This document shows positions 26,576 through 35,733 of a stretch of 64,000 bases of DNA, piece after piece. Location of the stretch: assembly GCA_041399205.1 (NCBI GenBank), contig JAWKTK010000003.1, positions 1-64,000 of the forward strand, read 5' to 3'. The stretch comes from JAGQOZ01 sp041399205. GTDB lineage: Bacteria; Planctomycetota; Planctomycetia; Pirellulales; Pirellulaceae. Below the pieces are notes generated by a model. That model was given only the letters and a program-made list of their open reading frames with translations, ran no database searches and was not told the origin of the DNA. The position numbers were made by a program, and so were the translations under genes. Positions within the stretch are counted from its first letter, which is position 1. Every line of letters starts with the position of its first letter.

Positions 26576-29419
26576 TCATTTCACCACAAAATTCACCAAG
26601 CGGCCTGGCACCACAATCGCTTTGACAATCTGTTTGCTGGCCAGTTGTTCGGCAATTTTTTCGTCTGCTTTTGCCGCCGCTTCCAAATCTTCTTTCGTGG
26701 CATCGGCCGCGACGGTGACTTTGGATTTCAGCTTGCCATTGATCTGCACCGGAATTTCTATGGACGAATCTTTGGTCATCGCTTCGTCAAATTCGGGCCA
26801 CGGTTCATATGCCAAGGTGGTGTCATGGCCCAACAGTTGCCATAGCTCTTCGGCCAAGTGAGGTGCCATGGGGGACAGCAACAGGACGAACGGCTCCATG
26901 CACGATCGAGGACGCTCGGACTGTTTGGTAAAGAAGTTGACGAATTCCATCAGCCTAGAAATCGCCGTATTAAATCCCAATGATTCCATGTCACGAGTCA
27001 CGGCCTTGATAGTGCGATGCAGCATGCGATTCTGTTCGTCCGTCGGTTCGATCTGCTTTACCGACGGCGAAAGCTCCAGCGTTTCCGCATGGTCATCCAC
27101 AATCATCCGCCAAGCTCGATCCAAAAACTTCCGCACTCCGTCGACGCCCGACATGCTCCACGGCTTGGTAGCTTCCAGCGGCCCCATGAACATTTCGTAC
27201 AAGCGCAGCGAATCCGCACCGTAGTCTCGGACAATTTCATCCGGGTTCACCACATTGCCGCGGCTCTTGGACATCTTATTTGCTTTGCTTTCAATGCGAA
27301 TCTGCTTGTCGCTGCACAAGACAAATTGGTCACCGCTCTTTTCCACGTCAGCCGGTTCCACCTTGACGGAGGAAAGTATCGCACTGTCGGACGAACGCAC
27401 GGAATTCCCTTCAGCATCGCGACCGACTTCGTTCGCCGAGACCCATGTGCCGTCAGCCGTTTGATAGCCGGTGTGTTCCATTTCGCCCAAAATCATGCCT
27501 TGATTGACCAACCGCTGAAACGGTTCGGCCGTCGACACGTGACCTCGATCATAAAGCACCTTGTGCCAAAATCGAGCGTACAGCAAATGCAGCACGGCAT
27601 GTTCCGCGCCACCCACATACAAGTCGACTGGCATCCATGACGACTCTTTGTCACTTTGTACAAATGCCGAACTGTTCGTGGGATCGATAAACCGCAAATA
27701 GTACCAACACGAACCGGCCCATTGCGGCATCGTATTGGTTTCTCGTTTGTAGCGAACGCCGTCCAGCGTTGGGGTGAGCCAATCGGCGTCGGCCTTGGCC
27801 AACGGCGGTTCGGGACGACCGTGCGGTTTGTAATCTTCCAAATGCGGCAAGTCGACCGGCAATTGGTCGGCCGGGACGGCTCGTAAATGCCCAGTCGGAT
27901 TTCCATCGGCGTCCAGTTCGTGCAGGATCGGGAACGGTTCGCCCCAAAACCGTTGACGACTAAACAACCAGTCTCGAAGCTTATAATTCACCGCTTCTTT
28001 GCCAACACCGTTTGCGGCTAAGTCCGCCGCAATTTTGGTTTTGAATTCGCTGGTGGAAATTCCGTCATAGACGCCGCTATTGACCGCCCTACCTGCCGAC
28101 GTGAAAACGGCTTGGCCCGCCAAGACCGCTTGACGATCTACGTCGGCCGCATCGCCGGGATCCACGACCGCAATGATGGGAATGTTGAATTGCTGAGCGA
28201 ATTCGAAATCTCGAATATCATGCGCGGGCACCGCCATGATGGCCCCGGTGCCGTAGCTAATCAACACGTAGTCGGCAATCCAGATCGGCACCTGAGCTCC
28301 GTTGACCGGATTGATGGCGTACGAACCGGTGAAGACGCCCGTTTTGGTTTTGGTTAATTCGGTTCGTTCCAGATCGCTCTTGCTGGACGCCTTTTCGCAA
28401 TACGCTTTGACTTCGCTTGCTTGTTCCGGCGAAGTCAGCTTTTCCACGAACGGATGTTCTGGCGCAATGACCATGTACGTGGCACCGAACAGGGTATCAG
28501 GCCGAGTGGTATAAATGCGCAGGACATCGTCGGCTGGCTTTTTGGGCCGCGGTTGGACCGATCGCTGAAGCTTCCACGCGTCAAATGATGCTGGTGGGCC
28601 GATGAAAAAGTCGACTTCGGCGCCTGTGCTGCGACCGATCCAATTCCGCTGCAACGCCTTGACGCCTTCCGGCCAATCAACTGTGTCGAGTCCTTTTTCC
28701 AATCGATCGGCATAGGCGGTGATTCGCAACATCCACTGTCGCAACGGAATCCGCTGGACCGGATGGCCACCGCGTTCGCTGCGTCCATCAATGATTTCTT
28801 CGTTTGCTAGCACCGTTCCCAGATTCGGGCACCAATTGACCAAGGCGTCACTTTGGTAGGCCAAGCGGTGTTCGTCCCGGTAGGTGCGAACCGCCGATTC
28901 ACCCGCTGCTTGAATTTCATCCGGAATCGGCAGCTCCGAAATCGGACGGCCCTTCTGCTGGTCCTCGTCGAACCACGTGTCAAACAACACCAAGAAGATC
29001 CACTGGGTCCAGCGAAAATAGTCCACGTCCGTGGTAGCAATTTCTCGATCCCAGTCGTAGCTAAAACCGAGCATTTTCAATTGGCGCCGGAACGTGTCAA
29101 TGTTTTTTTCCGTTTGAACTCGCGGAGGCGTATTGGTTTTGATGGCATGTTCTTCGGCGGGCAGTCCAAACGCGTCGAAGCCCATGGGATGCAAAACGCT
29201 ATAGCCTTGCATGCGGTAGAAGCGGGAAAGAATGTCGGTGGCGGTGTAGCCTTCCGGGTGGCCGACGTGCAGGCCATCGCCGCTGGGATAGGGGAACATA
29301 TCCAGCGCATAGAATTTTTTCTGAGGATCTTTCGGCAATTCTGGAGATTGAAACGTTTTGTTGGATTCCCAGTAGGCCTGCCATTTGGGTTCGATTTGGC
29401 CTGGGTTGTAACGAGGCAT
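26576..29419 (-). CDS. leuS: Leucyl-tRNA synthetase
   Basis: A 947-residue class I synthetase that charges tRNA-Leu. The HIGH-equivalent is GDGLHVGHPEG (about residue 50). The CP1 editing domain includes TTRPDTLFGATYMVIAPEHP, YGTGAIMAVPAHD and SGVYDG. The KMSKS motif is NKMSKSRGN (about 715). The anticodon-binding part contains LLSPMAPHLAEELW. Length matches bacterial LeuRS. The start at 29419 follows a GGGAAG site and gives the usual MPRYNPGQIEPKWQAYW. The 5' region shows no T-box. It is intact, in contrast to the frameshifted ahcY and cheB. Confidence 0.97.
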   Translation of the reverse strand: MPRYNPGQIEPKWQAYWESNKTFQSPELPKDPQKKFYALDMFPYPSGDGLHVGHPEGYTATDILSRFYRMQGYSVLHPMGFDAFGLPAEEHAIKTNTPPRVQTEKNIDTFRRQLKMLGFSYDWDREIATTDVDYFRWTQWIFLVLFDTWFDEDQQKGRPISELPIPDEIQAAGESAVRTYRDEHRLAYQSDALVNWCPNLGTVLANEEIIDGRSERGGHPVQRIPLRQWMLRITAYADRLEKGLDTVDWPEGVKALQRNWIGRSTGAEVDFFIGPPASFDAWKLQRSVQPRPKKPADDVLRIYTTRPDTLFGATYMVIAPEHPFVEKLTSPEQASEVKAYCEKASSKSDLERTELTKTKTGVFTGSYAINPVNGAQVPIWIADYVLISYGTGAIMAVPAHDIRDFEFAQQFNIPIIAVVDPGDAADVDRQAVLAGQAVFTSAGRAVNSGVYDGISTSEFKTKIAADLAANGVGKEAVNYKLRDWLFSRQRFWGEPFPILHELDADGNPTGHLRAVPADQLPVDLPHLEDYKPHGRPEPPLAKADADWLTPTLDGVRYKRETNTMPQWAGSCWYYLRFIDPTNSSAFVQSDKESSWMPVDLYVGGAEHAVLHLLYARFWHKVLYDRGHVSTAEPFQRLVNQGMILGEMEHTGYQTADGTWVSANEVGRDAEGNSVRSSDSAILSSVKVEPADVEKSGDQFVLCSDKQIRIESKANKMSKSRGNVVNPDEIVRDYGADSLRLYEMFMGPLEATKPWSMSGVDGVRKFLDRAWRMIVDDHAETLELSPSVKQIEPTDEQNRMLHRTIKAVTRDMESLGFNTAISRLMEFVNFFTKQSERPRSCMEPFVLLLSPMAPHLAEELWQLLGHDTTLAYEPWPEFDEAMTKDSSIEIPVQINGKLKSKVTVAADATKEDLEAAAKADEKIAEQLASKQIVKAIVVPGRLVNFVVK

Positions 29420-29824
29420 ATTCTTGACTTCCCGTAAGTGCCGCCGAAATTTCGGCGTGATTTGTCCAATTCGTTTAGAAGGGATAATTGCCGAGACGCT
29501 ATTGTTCGGGCGATTTTAAAGGGCGTATTCTGTTCGGCAAAGGTCTGCAGTCGGCTCCTGGCTAACCGCAAGCTAGATTCTTTCGGCAAATCGCTGGTGC
29601 TGCTAGACTGGAGGGCTTTCCGCGAGCCTTTGGGGCGAAATAGAGCGACAATTGGAAATTGGAATCTACAGCGGTTGAATTCGGCAATCGAATGTGACGG
29701 TCCGTTGACATGGATGCTTTTCGGCTGATTGGGGAACAGAACTTCCTAAGAACGGTCCTATTTCTAGGGATGTTTTGAGCGGCGTTGGCAGTGTCAAAGT
29801 TTTTGACCGAGGAGAAAAATCGAA
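29420..29824. other. Divergent gap between leuS and map
   Basis: About 400 bases. A 96-codon plus-strand frame (29438-29728) has no family signature and is not called. Nothing else was recognised. Confidence 0.4.
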
Positions 29825-30631
29825 ATGCTTTTTGGGCAGCGAAACCTAATGCTTACCGAAGTGGAACGCGACGCCATGCGAACCGCCGGTCAGTTTAACG
29901 CTCAGCTAATGGACTACGTTCGACCTCACGTGAAGGCGGGTGTGACCACTGGCCAGATTGATCGCCTGGTTCACGAATACACCGCCGACCATGGTCATGA
30001 AGCGGCCTGCCTTGGCTACCAAGGTTTTCCCAAAAGCTGCTGCACCAGCGTCAACGAAGTGGTCTGCCACGGGATCCCCGGTGACTATGCATTACGGGAC
30101 GGCGATATTGTCAATGTGGATCTAACCACCATTGTGGATGGTTGGTACGGAGATCAATCGGAGACATTCATTATCGGCAACGCGTCCGATGATGCCGTTC
30201 GAGTCACTCAATGTGCCCATGATTGCTTGTATCTGGGCATTGATGCAATTCGGCCAGGTGGACGAGTTGCCGAGATTGGCAAGGCCATCGTCAAAGCAGC
30301 TCGGTTGGACGGCTTCAGCGTGGTTCGCGAATATGTAGGGCACGGCATAGGTCGCCGTTTCCATCAAGATCCGTCGATCCCGCATTTTCCCAGTCGGCAG
30401 TCGTATATAGACCGCATCGAACCCGGCATGTGTTTTACTATCGAACCGATGATCAACGTGGGCGTTCGCGAAACCCAGCTGGACGCTCGAGATCGTTGGA
30501 CGGTCCGGACACGTGACCGCAAACTATCCGCTCAGTTCGAACATACCATCCTCATGACCGAAAATGGTCCGGAGATCTTAACGCTGACCAAGGACGGTCC
30601 GCAAAAAGGGCATCGGTTCGCTGCCGGCTAG
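29825..30631 (+). CDS. map: Methionine aminopeptidase, type I
   Basis: A 268-residue cytoplasmic metalloprotease that removes the initiator Met from nascent proteins. The metal ligands are visible: VNVDLTTIVDGWYGDQSETF (two Asp), GHGIGRRFHQDP (His), FTIEPMINVG (Glu) and EHTILMTENGPEILT (Glu). The substrate-pocket motif VNEVVCHGIPGD is intact. A strong ribosome-binding site (GAGGAG) precedes the ATG. trpF follows after 28 bases, so the two are likely one transcript. Length is normal, with a short N-terminal extension. Confidence 0.96.
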   Translation: MLFGQRNLMLTEVERDAMRTAGQFNAQLMDYVRPHVKAGVTTGQIDRLVHEYTADHGHEAACLGYQGFPKSCCTSVNEVVCHGIPGDYALRDGDIVNVDLTTIVDGWYGDQSETFIIGNASDDAVRVTQCAHDCLYLGIDAIRPGGRVAEIGKAIVKAARLDGFSVVREYVGHGIGRRFHQDPSIPHFPSRQSYIDRIEPGMCFTIEPMINVGVRETQLDARDRWTVRTRDRKLSAQFEHTILMTENGPEILTLTKDGPQKGHRFAAG

Positions 30632-30659
30632 TACCGACCGTCTGCGGAGTCTGTGAAGT

Positions 30660-31328
30660 ATGTTTCGAATCAAAATCTGCGGAGTGACGTCGGTTGACGA
30701 CGCTAGACACATCGAAGACGCCGGCGCCGATGCCATTGGGCTGAATTTTTTTCCGCCCAGTCCTCGTTACGTACCAATCCTGACAGCCATGAAAATCTCG
30801 GAAGCCATGGCGGACAGGGTTTGCCGAGTTGGATTGTTTGTAAACACAGATCCTCAGCAGATTTCCGAAGTTGCGCGAGAAGTATCGCTGGACCTGATTC
30901 AGCTACACGGCAATGAAACCAGCCAACTCGTCGCGGATGTCGCAAAAAGAACGAATTTACCGATTATCAAGGCCTTCCGCTGCCGCGACTCGGATCTAAC
31001 CAGTGTCCTACAATTTTTGCAGGACCAGCGGTCGTGCCAAGTGGAAGGAGTCTTGCTGGATGCCTATTCCGCGGATCAATTCGGCGGCACAGGCATTCAA
31101 TTGGACGCAGAAAAGCTGGTTCGCCAAATCGGGCTGCTGGGCGAACTCCCTTGGGTCTTGGCTGGCGGCTTGACGGACCAGAACGTTCATCAGGCTATTC
31201 GATTGCTTCGGCCGTTTGGTGTAGATACCGCCAGCGGTGTTGAATCCGAACCGGGGAAAAAGGACGTCGAGATGGTTCGGCGGTTCGTCCAAGAAGCAAA
31301 AAAAGCATTCAGTGAAATTTTGCAGTAA
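30660..31328 (+). CDS. trpF: Phosphoribosylanthranilate isomerase
   Basis: A 222-residue TIM-barrel enzyme of tryptophan synthesis converting phosphoribosylanthranilate to CdRP. The catalytic Cys is in KICGVTSVDDA (residue 7). The general acid Asp is in GVLLDAYSADQFGGTG (about 126). LDLIQLHGNE, PWVLAGGLTDQNV and DTASGVESEPGKKD complete the phosphate-binding site. The other trp genes are not in the window, as is usual where trpF is detached. It lies just after map and 120 bases before ahcY. Confidence 0.96.
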   Translation: MFRIKICGVTSVDDARHIEDAGADAIGLNFFPPSPRYVPILTAMKISEAMADRVCRVGLFVNTDPQQISEVAREVSLDLIQLHGNETSQLVADVAKRTNLPIIKAFRCRDSDLTSVLQFLQDQRSCQVEGVLLDAYSADQFGGTGIQLDAEKLVRQIGLLGELPWVLAGGLTDQNVHQAIRLLRPFGVDTASGVESEPGKKDVEMVRRFVQEAKKAFSEILQ

Positions 31329-31447
31329 ATAGCGGTTGAGGTTGCGAAGGCAGCTTTCCGGCCTTTACATTATTGGGTTCGGGATCACGGATCGTTCCCA
31401 GCCATTGGTCTTCCAAATTTAGATCCACAGTTTTTGAGGAGTACAAA

Positions 31448-32759
31448 GTGTCTCAAGTTGAAACTCGCGCACCTTACAAAGTAGCAGACATTTCGCTGGC
31501 AGATTATGGGCGCCGAGAAATCATGTTGGCGGAAAACGAAATGCCCGGCCTGATGGCGTTGCGAACCAAGTACGGCAAGGACAAGCCGCTGAAGGGCGCC
31601 ATCATTGGTGGTTGCCTCCACATGACCATCCAAACCGCCGTGCTGATTGAAACTTTGATCGAACTTGGGGCCGAAGTGACTTGGTCCAGCTGCAACAAGT
31701 TTTCTACACAAGATCACGCGGCAGCTGCCATCGCTGCGGCAGGCATCCCGGTCTATGCTTGGAAAGGCGAAACCGACGAAGAATACGATTGGTGCATTGA
31801 TCAAACCTTGTACATGCCCGATGGTCGACCCATCAACATGATTCTGGACGACGGCGGCGACCTGACCGCGTTGGTTCACAAGAAATACCCGGAACTGCTT
31901 GGCGATATCAAAGGCCTGTCCGAAGAAACCACCACAGGCATCAAAGAACTTCGCAAAATGCTCAAGAAGGGCGAACTGAAAGTTCCGGCCATCAACGTGA
32001 ATGATTCGGTCACCAAGTCCAAATTCGACAACCTGTACGGCTGTCGCGAATCGCTGGTCGACGGCATCAAACGAGCAACCGACGTGATGATTGCCGGCAA
32101 AGTGGCAGTCGTCGCCGGTTACGGTGACGTGGGCAAAGGCTGTGCTCATTCGCTGCAACGCTATGGCGTCGAGTCATCGTCACGGAAATCGATCCGATCA
32201 ATGCACTCCAGGCTCTGATGGAAGGCTTCAAGTCACTACCATGGAAGAAGCGTGCAAGATCGGTAACATCTTTGTGACTACCACTGGTTGCCGAGACATC
32301 ATTACCGGTGAACATATGGACAAAATGCCCAATGACGCCATCATCTGCAACATTGGTCACTTTGATCTTGAAATCGATATGAACTGGTTGGATAAGAAGT
32401 CGGGTGCCAAGCGAGAAAACATCAAGCCGCTGGTAGATCGCTACACATTCTCTAACGGACATTCGATCATCATCTTGGCCGAAGGTCGCCTGGTGAATCT
32501 CGGCTGCGCCACTGGCCATCCTTCGTTTGTGATGTCCAATTCTTTTTCGAACCAAGTTCTGGCGCAAATCGCCTTGTGGACCGAACCCGAAAAGTACGAA
32601 ATCGGCGTTCACGTCCTGCCCAAAGAACTGGACGAAGAAGTCGCTCGTTTGCACCTGGAACAGCTTGGCGCCAAACTGACTCGCTTGACCGACGTGCAAG
32701 CCGACTACCTGGGCGTACCCGTAGAAGGTCCTTACAAGCCTGACTACTACCGCTATTAA
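31448..32759 (+). CDS. ahcY: Adenosylhomocysteinase, two one-base deletions
   Basis: Hydrolyses S-adenosylhomocysteine to adenosine and homocysteine, recycling the methylation product. The GTG at 31448 follows GAGGAG and begins VSQVETRAPYKVADISLADYG; the frame is open upstream to 31373 but without a ribosome-binding site. The N-terminal domain has SCNKFSTQDHAAAAIA, LDDGGDLT and the NAD loop GYGDVGKGCAHSLQRYG. Then one base is missing between 32167 and 32170, where GGC GxT CGA GTC ATC is expected, and again at 32233 (AAG-TC). Restoring both gives RVIVTEIDPINALQALMEGF then VTTMEEACKIGNIFVTTTGC and the normal C terminus PYKPDYYRY. Adjacent deletions in an essential-type gene point to sequence errors. 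Confidence 0.95.
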
Positions 32760-32805
32760 TGGTGAATCGAGTTCGACCGTCAGTCGGCTCTCATTGACAT
32801 TCCGC

Positions 32806-32837
32806 AAAAGCTCCGGCATAACAACCGGAGCTTTTTT
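32806..32837 (+). terminator. Terminator after ahcY
   Basis: AAAAGCTCCGG-CATAACAA-CCGGAGCTTTTTT, an 11-base stem with loop CATAACAA, followed by a T-run. It lies 47 bases after the ahcY stop. Confidence 0.9.
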
Positions 32838-32895
32838 GTGCGCAAACAAATAGACATTCACCAGTGCAGGTGTGATTCGGGAGAGGTAGGCTGCG

Positions 32896-34203
32896 ATGCC
32901 AAACATTCATGCGTTTCGAGGACTTCGGTATGATCTGGGACAAGTCGGTTCGTTAAGCGACGTGATCGCGCCGCCGTACGATGTGATTGACGATGTCTTT
33001 CGAGACGAACTGTACAAGAAGCATCCGGCCAACGTGATTCGGCTGATTCTGAATCGAGACGAACCGGGCGACGACGACAATTCCAATCGGTATACGCGAG
33101 CCGCTAAATTCCTGAAGCAATGGAAAAGCGAAGGCATCCTACAGCAAGAGTCCGCTCCGGCCATTTACGTCTATCATCAAGAGTTCGAATACGACGGCGT
33201 CAAGTACAATCGCCGCGGCTTCATGTGTCGAACGCAACTAGAACGCTTTGGCGAAGGTACCATCTTTCCGCACGAAGAAACCCACGCGTCCGCCAAAGAA
33301 GATCGCCTGAAGCTGACTCGCGCCTGTAAGACCAACCTCAGCCAAATCTTTGGACTCTACCCCGACCCGGATAACGAAGCGCAAAACTTGTTGGAAACGG
33401 CCATTGCCGAACAGACTCCGTTGGTCGCCACAGACCACCTGGGAGTCGTCCATCGCTTGTGGCCCGTGACCGATGTCAACGTCGTGACACAACTGACTGC
33501 CGCCATGGCCAACCGTCCCACCTTTATCGCTGACGGCCATCATCGTTATGAAACCGCATGTAACTATCGCGAAGAAGTTTCCGGTGGAACAACGCTGCCG
33601 GCTGACCATCCGGCCAACTCGGTGCTGATGATGTGTGTCAGCATGAGCGACCCCGGAATGATTGTGTTGCCCACGCACCGGTTGTTCCGAGGCATCCCCA
33701 GCATGAGCTCGGACGAACTGGTGCAGAAGCTGGGCGATCATTTCACGTGCCGCATTGCCGGCGAAGGAATCGACCTGGCCGACACCATGTGGCAAGAGAT
33801 CGAAACGGAAGATCTGCAAACCACGCTGGCTCTGTTTACCTCCCAAGATCAACGCTGGGTGATGATTCGTTTGACCGACGCCGGCGCAGCAAAGATGGCC
33901 GAAGTGGCCACCGACCACAGCGAAGATTGGCACGGACTGGGCGTTAGCATCTTGCAGCGGTTGATCATGGAAACACTATTGGGTGTCACAGAAATGCCCA
34001 AACCCAAATACGTCCACTTGATCAGTGAAGTCGTGGAAAGTCATCACCAAGATCAAGAAGACTACCCGCTGACCGCCCTGGTCATGCCCGCCACGCTGGA
34101 TCACATTCGCAGCATCAGCGAACACCAGGAACGCATGCCGGCCAAAAGCACCTACTTCTATCCGAAGTTGCTGAGCGGCTTAGTCTTCAATCCGCTGGAA
34201 TAG
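32896..34203 (+). CDS. DUF1015 family protein
   Basis: A 435-residue cytoplasmic protein. It starts MPNIHAFRGLRYDLGQVGSL, then VIAPPYDVID, the DUF1015 signature. VIRLILNRDEPGDDD, the YVYHQEF segment, FIADGHHRYETACNYREE and HEETHA follow, and YPKLLSGLVFNPLE ends it. Length is normal. The family is widespread in bacteria and often annotated as an uncharacterised, kinase-fold-like protein. The molecular role is not established. It follows the ahcY terminator and precedes the repeat cluster and parAB, with no clear operon. Confidence 0.85.
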   Translation: MPNIHAFRGLRYDLGQVGSLSDVIAPPYDVIDDVFRDELYKKHPANVIRLILNRDEPGDDDNSNRYTRAAKFLKQWKSEGILQQESAPAIYVYHQEFEYDGVKYNRRGFMCRTQLERFGEGTIFPHEETHASAKEDRLKLTRACKTNLSQIFGLYPDPDNEAQNLLETAIAEQTPLVATDHLGVVHRLWPVTDVNVVTQLTAAMANRPTFIADGHHRYETACNYREEVSGGTTLPADHPANSVLMMCVSMSDPGMIVLPTHRLFRGIPSMSSDELVQKLGDHFTCRIAGEGIDLADTMWQEIETEDLQTTLALFTSQDQRWVMIRLTDAGAAKMAEVATDHSEDWHGLGVSILQRLIMETLLGVTEMPKPKYVHLISEVVESHHQDQEDYPLTALVMPATLDHIRSISEHQERMPAKSTYFYPKLLSGLVFNPLE

Positions 34204-34294
34204 TTCGGGCTGCGGAGATGGTTGACACGGCTGAGATAGTTGGCGCTGCAGGTTCTACGTGAAATCGAATCCAGTTCGAATGTAACGTGTCGCT

Positions 34295-34590
34295 TCCTAG
34301 CCCGAAGCGTTAGCGAGGGAAAACCGGGAAATCCTAGCCCGAAGCGTTAGCGAGGGAAAACCGGGAAATCCTAGCCCGAAGCGTTAGCGAGGGAAAACCC
34401 AGCCCGAAGCGTTAGCGCGGGAAATCCTAGCCCGAAGCGTTAGCGAGGGAAAAAACGGACTCTCCGCAGTCCCTCGCTTACGCGTCGGGCTAGGAAATGC
34501 CGCCGAGAAACGCGAATGCGCAACTTCAACAAGCGTCAGCCAGCGGACCATCGAAACGATTCCCTTTTCCGCTCGCTCACGCGTCGGGCT
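34295..34590. repeat. Tandem AGCCCGAAGCGTTAGCGAGG repeat cluster with inverted copies
   Basis: Copies start near 34295, 34332 and 34369 (37-base period, joined by the same GGAAAACCGGGAAATCCT-type text). Partial copies lie at 34401 and 34425. Inverted, slightly different copies (CCTCGCTTACGCGTCGGGCTA) lie at 34472-34493 and 34571-34591. It resembles palindromic REP-type elements known from planctomycete intergenic regions. The spacer text is the same between copies, so it is not CRISPR. Confidence 0.85.
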
Positions 34591-34609
34591 ACCAAAAACC
34601 GCCCAACCC

Positions 34610-34674
34610 GTTCCGCGCGAAACAGGGTAATTTGTTACTGCTTGGGAAAATAGCGAGTTCCGCGCGAAACAGGG
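34610..34674 (+). repeat. Two copies of GTTCCGCGCGAAACAGGG
   Basis: Identical 18-mers at 34610-34627 and 34657-34674 with a 29-base gap, next to the inverted repeats. Role unknown. Confidence 0.8.
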
Positions 34675-34767
34675 ATTCCAGTTGATTCGACAAATCATTC
34701 TGCCGGGGTTTCTTGCCCCGTAACGACCAATCCGCCGGTGCCCACATTAGGGAATAGGTAAAATACG

Positions 34768-34783
34768 GGTTACACGTGAAACT
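34768..34783. promoter_or_regulatory. Candidate parS site
   Basis: GGTTACACGTGAAACT matches the parS consensus TGTTTCACGTGAAACA at 13 of 16 bases, with the central CACGTG and the right arm AAAC intact. It lies about 200 bases upstream of parA, where parS sites are often found. Confidence 0.55.
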
Positions 34784-34986
34784 TTCGAGCAGAAATGGCT
34801 GCCTTTTTTCTCGGCGGAGACTTCAACTACGATTCGCACCAGATCCGGCACCATTAACTTCAGAACTGGCATTCCGGCCAATTGCCGTTCGTGATTAGAA
34901 TCCGCTCGGTCGTTCAGGAAGAACGGTTCGAGTGCCAATGCTGGGCGTTTGCTGGCGAGTGTAATATTTCAAGGAAGGAATGGGCC

Positions 34987-35733
34987 GTGAGTCGCGTCAT
35001 CTGTGTCGCGAATCAGAAGGGCGGCGTGGGCAAAACCACGACGGCCATCAATTTGTCCGTGGCGTTGGCCAAGGCAGATTGCCGGACCATGTTGATTGAC
35101 CTGGACCCGCAATGCAACGCCACCACCGGCTTGGGCATCGAGCCCACGGATAGTCATCCGATGATCTCTGCCGAACCACTTCAATCACAAATTGCCAAGA
35201 CCAAGAAGACCGAACTTTCGCTGCTGCCTGGTAGCCGTCGCTTTGAAGACATTGAACGCTTGGCACGCTGTGACGAACAGAGTGCTCGCTGTCTGCAAGG
35301 CCATTTAGAAAACGACATGGACGAATTCGATTTTGTGATCATCGATTGTCCACCGTCGTTAGGGCGACTGACCGAAACCGCGCTTGCCAGTTCGACCGAA
35401 GTGCTGATGCCCATTCAGTGCGAGTACTTTGCGATGGAAGGGCTGACGCAAATGATCGAAGTGATTCGTCGAGTGATGAAGGGGCCCAAAAATCGTTTGG
35501 AGTTTGGCGGCATTGTGCTGACCATGTTCGACCATCGTCTGGAGTTAACTCGAGAAGTCGACACGGAAGTTCGTGACTTCTTTGGTGATATCGTCTTTCA
35601 AACCGTGGTGCCTCGCGACGTAGCCGTGTCAGAAGCACCCAGCCATGGGCAAGCTGTCCTGGACTACGCTCCGCGTTCACGTGGTGCTCGAGCTTATATT
35701 GAACTTTGTATGGAGGTACTGGATCGTGTCTAA
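34987..35733 (+). CDS. parA: Chromosome partitioning ATPase ParA
   Basis: A 248-residue ParA/Soj protein. The GTG at 34987 with AAGGAAGG upstream gives the usual start SRVICVANQKGGVGKTTTAI, the deviant Walker A. MLIDLDPQCNATTGLG and FDFVIIDCPPSLGRLTETAL (Walker B region) follow. VLMPIQCEYFAMEGL and the C-terminal ARGAxAYIEL-type end are conserved. A longer frame upstream to 34882 lacks a ribosome-binding site. It overlaps parB by eight bases (GTGTCTAA), so the two are co-translated. It drives segregation of the chromosome origin with ParB and parS. Confidence 0.93.
   Translation: MSRVICVANQKGGVGKTTTAINLSVALAKADCRTMLIDLDPQCNATTGLGIEPTDSHPMISAEPLQSQIAKTKKTELSLLPGSRRFEDIERLARCDEQSARCLQGHLENDMDEFDFVIIDCPPSLGRLTETALASSTEVLMPIQCEYFAMEGLTQMIEVIRRVMKGPKNRLEFGGIVLTMFDHRLELTREVDTEVRDFFGDIVFQTVVPRDVAVSEAPSHGQAVLDYAPRSRGARAYIELCMEVLDRV

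Larger units (their letters stand above)
34204..34986. other. Intergenic region with repeats and candidate parS, upstream of parA
   Basis: About 780 bases without a gene. It holds five direct and two inverted copies of the AGCCCGAAGCGTTAGCGAGG repeat, two copies of GTTCCGCGCGAAACAGGG and a parS-like 16-mer, each listed separately. The reading frames here translate repeats only. Confidence 0.6.

Noticed and set aside
29420..29824. T-box or leader for leuS
   Set aside because: No T-box sequence or terminator/antiterminator pair is visible upstream of the leuS start.
31329..31447. Possible SAH or SAM riboswitch before ahcY
   Set aside because: I looked for the SAH-riboswitch core and a stable fold in the 120-base leader and saw neither.
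34295..34500. Regularly spaced repeats that could be read as CRISPR
   Set aside because: The text between units is the same from copy to copy, inverted copies occur, and no cas gene is present; this is a REP-type repeat cluster.
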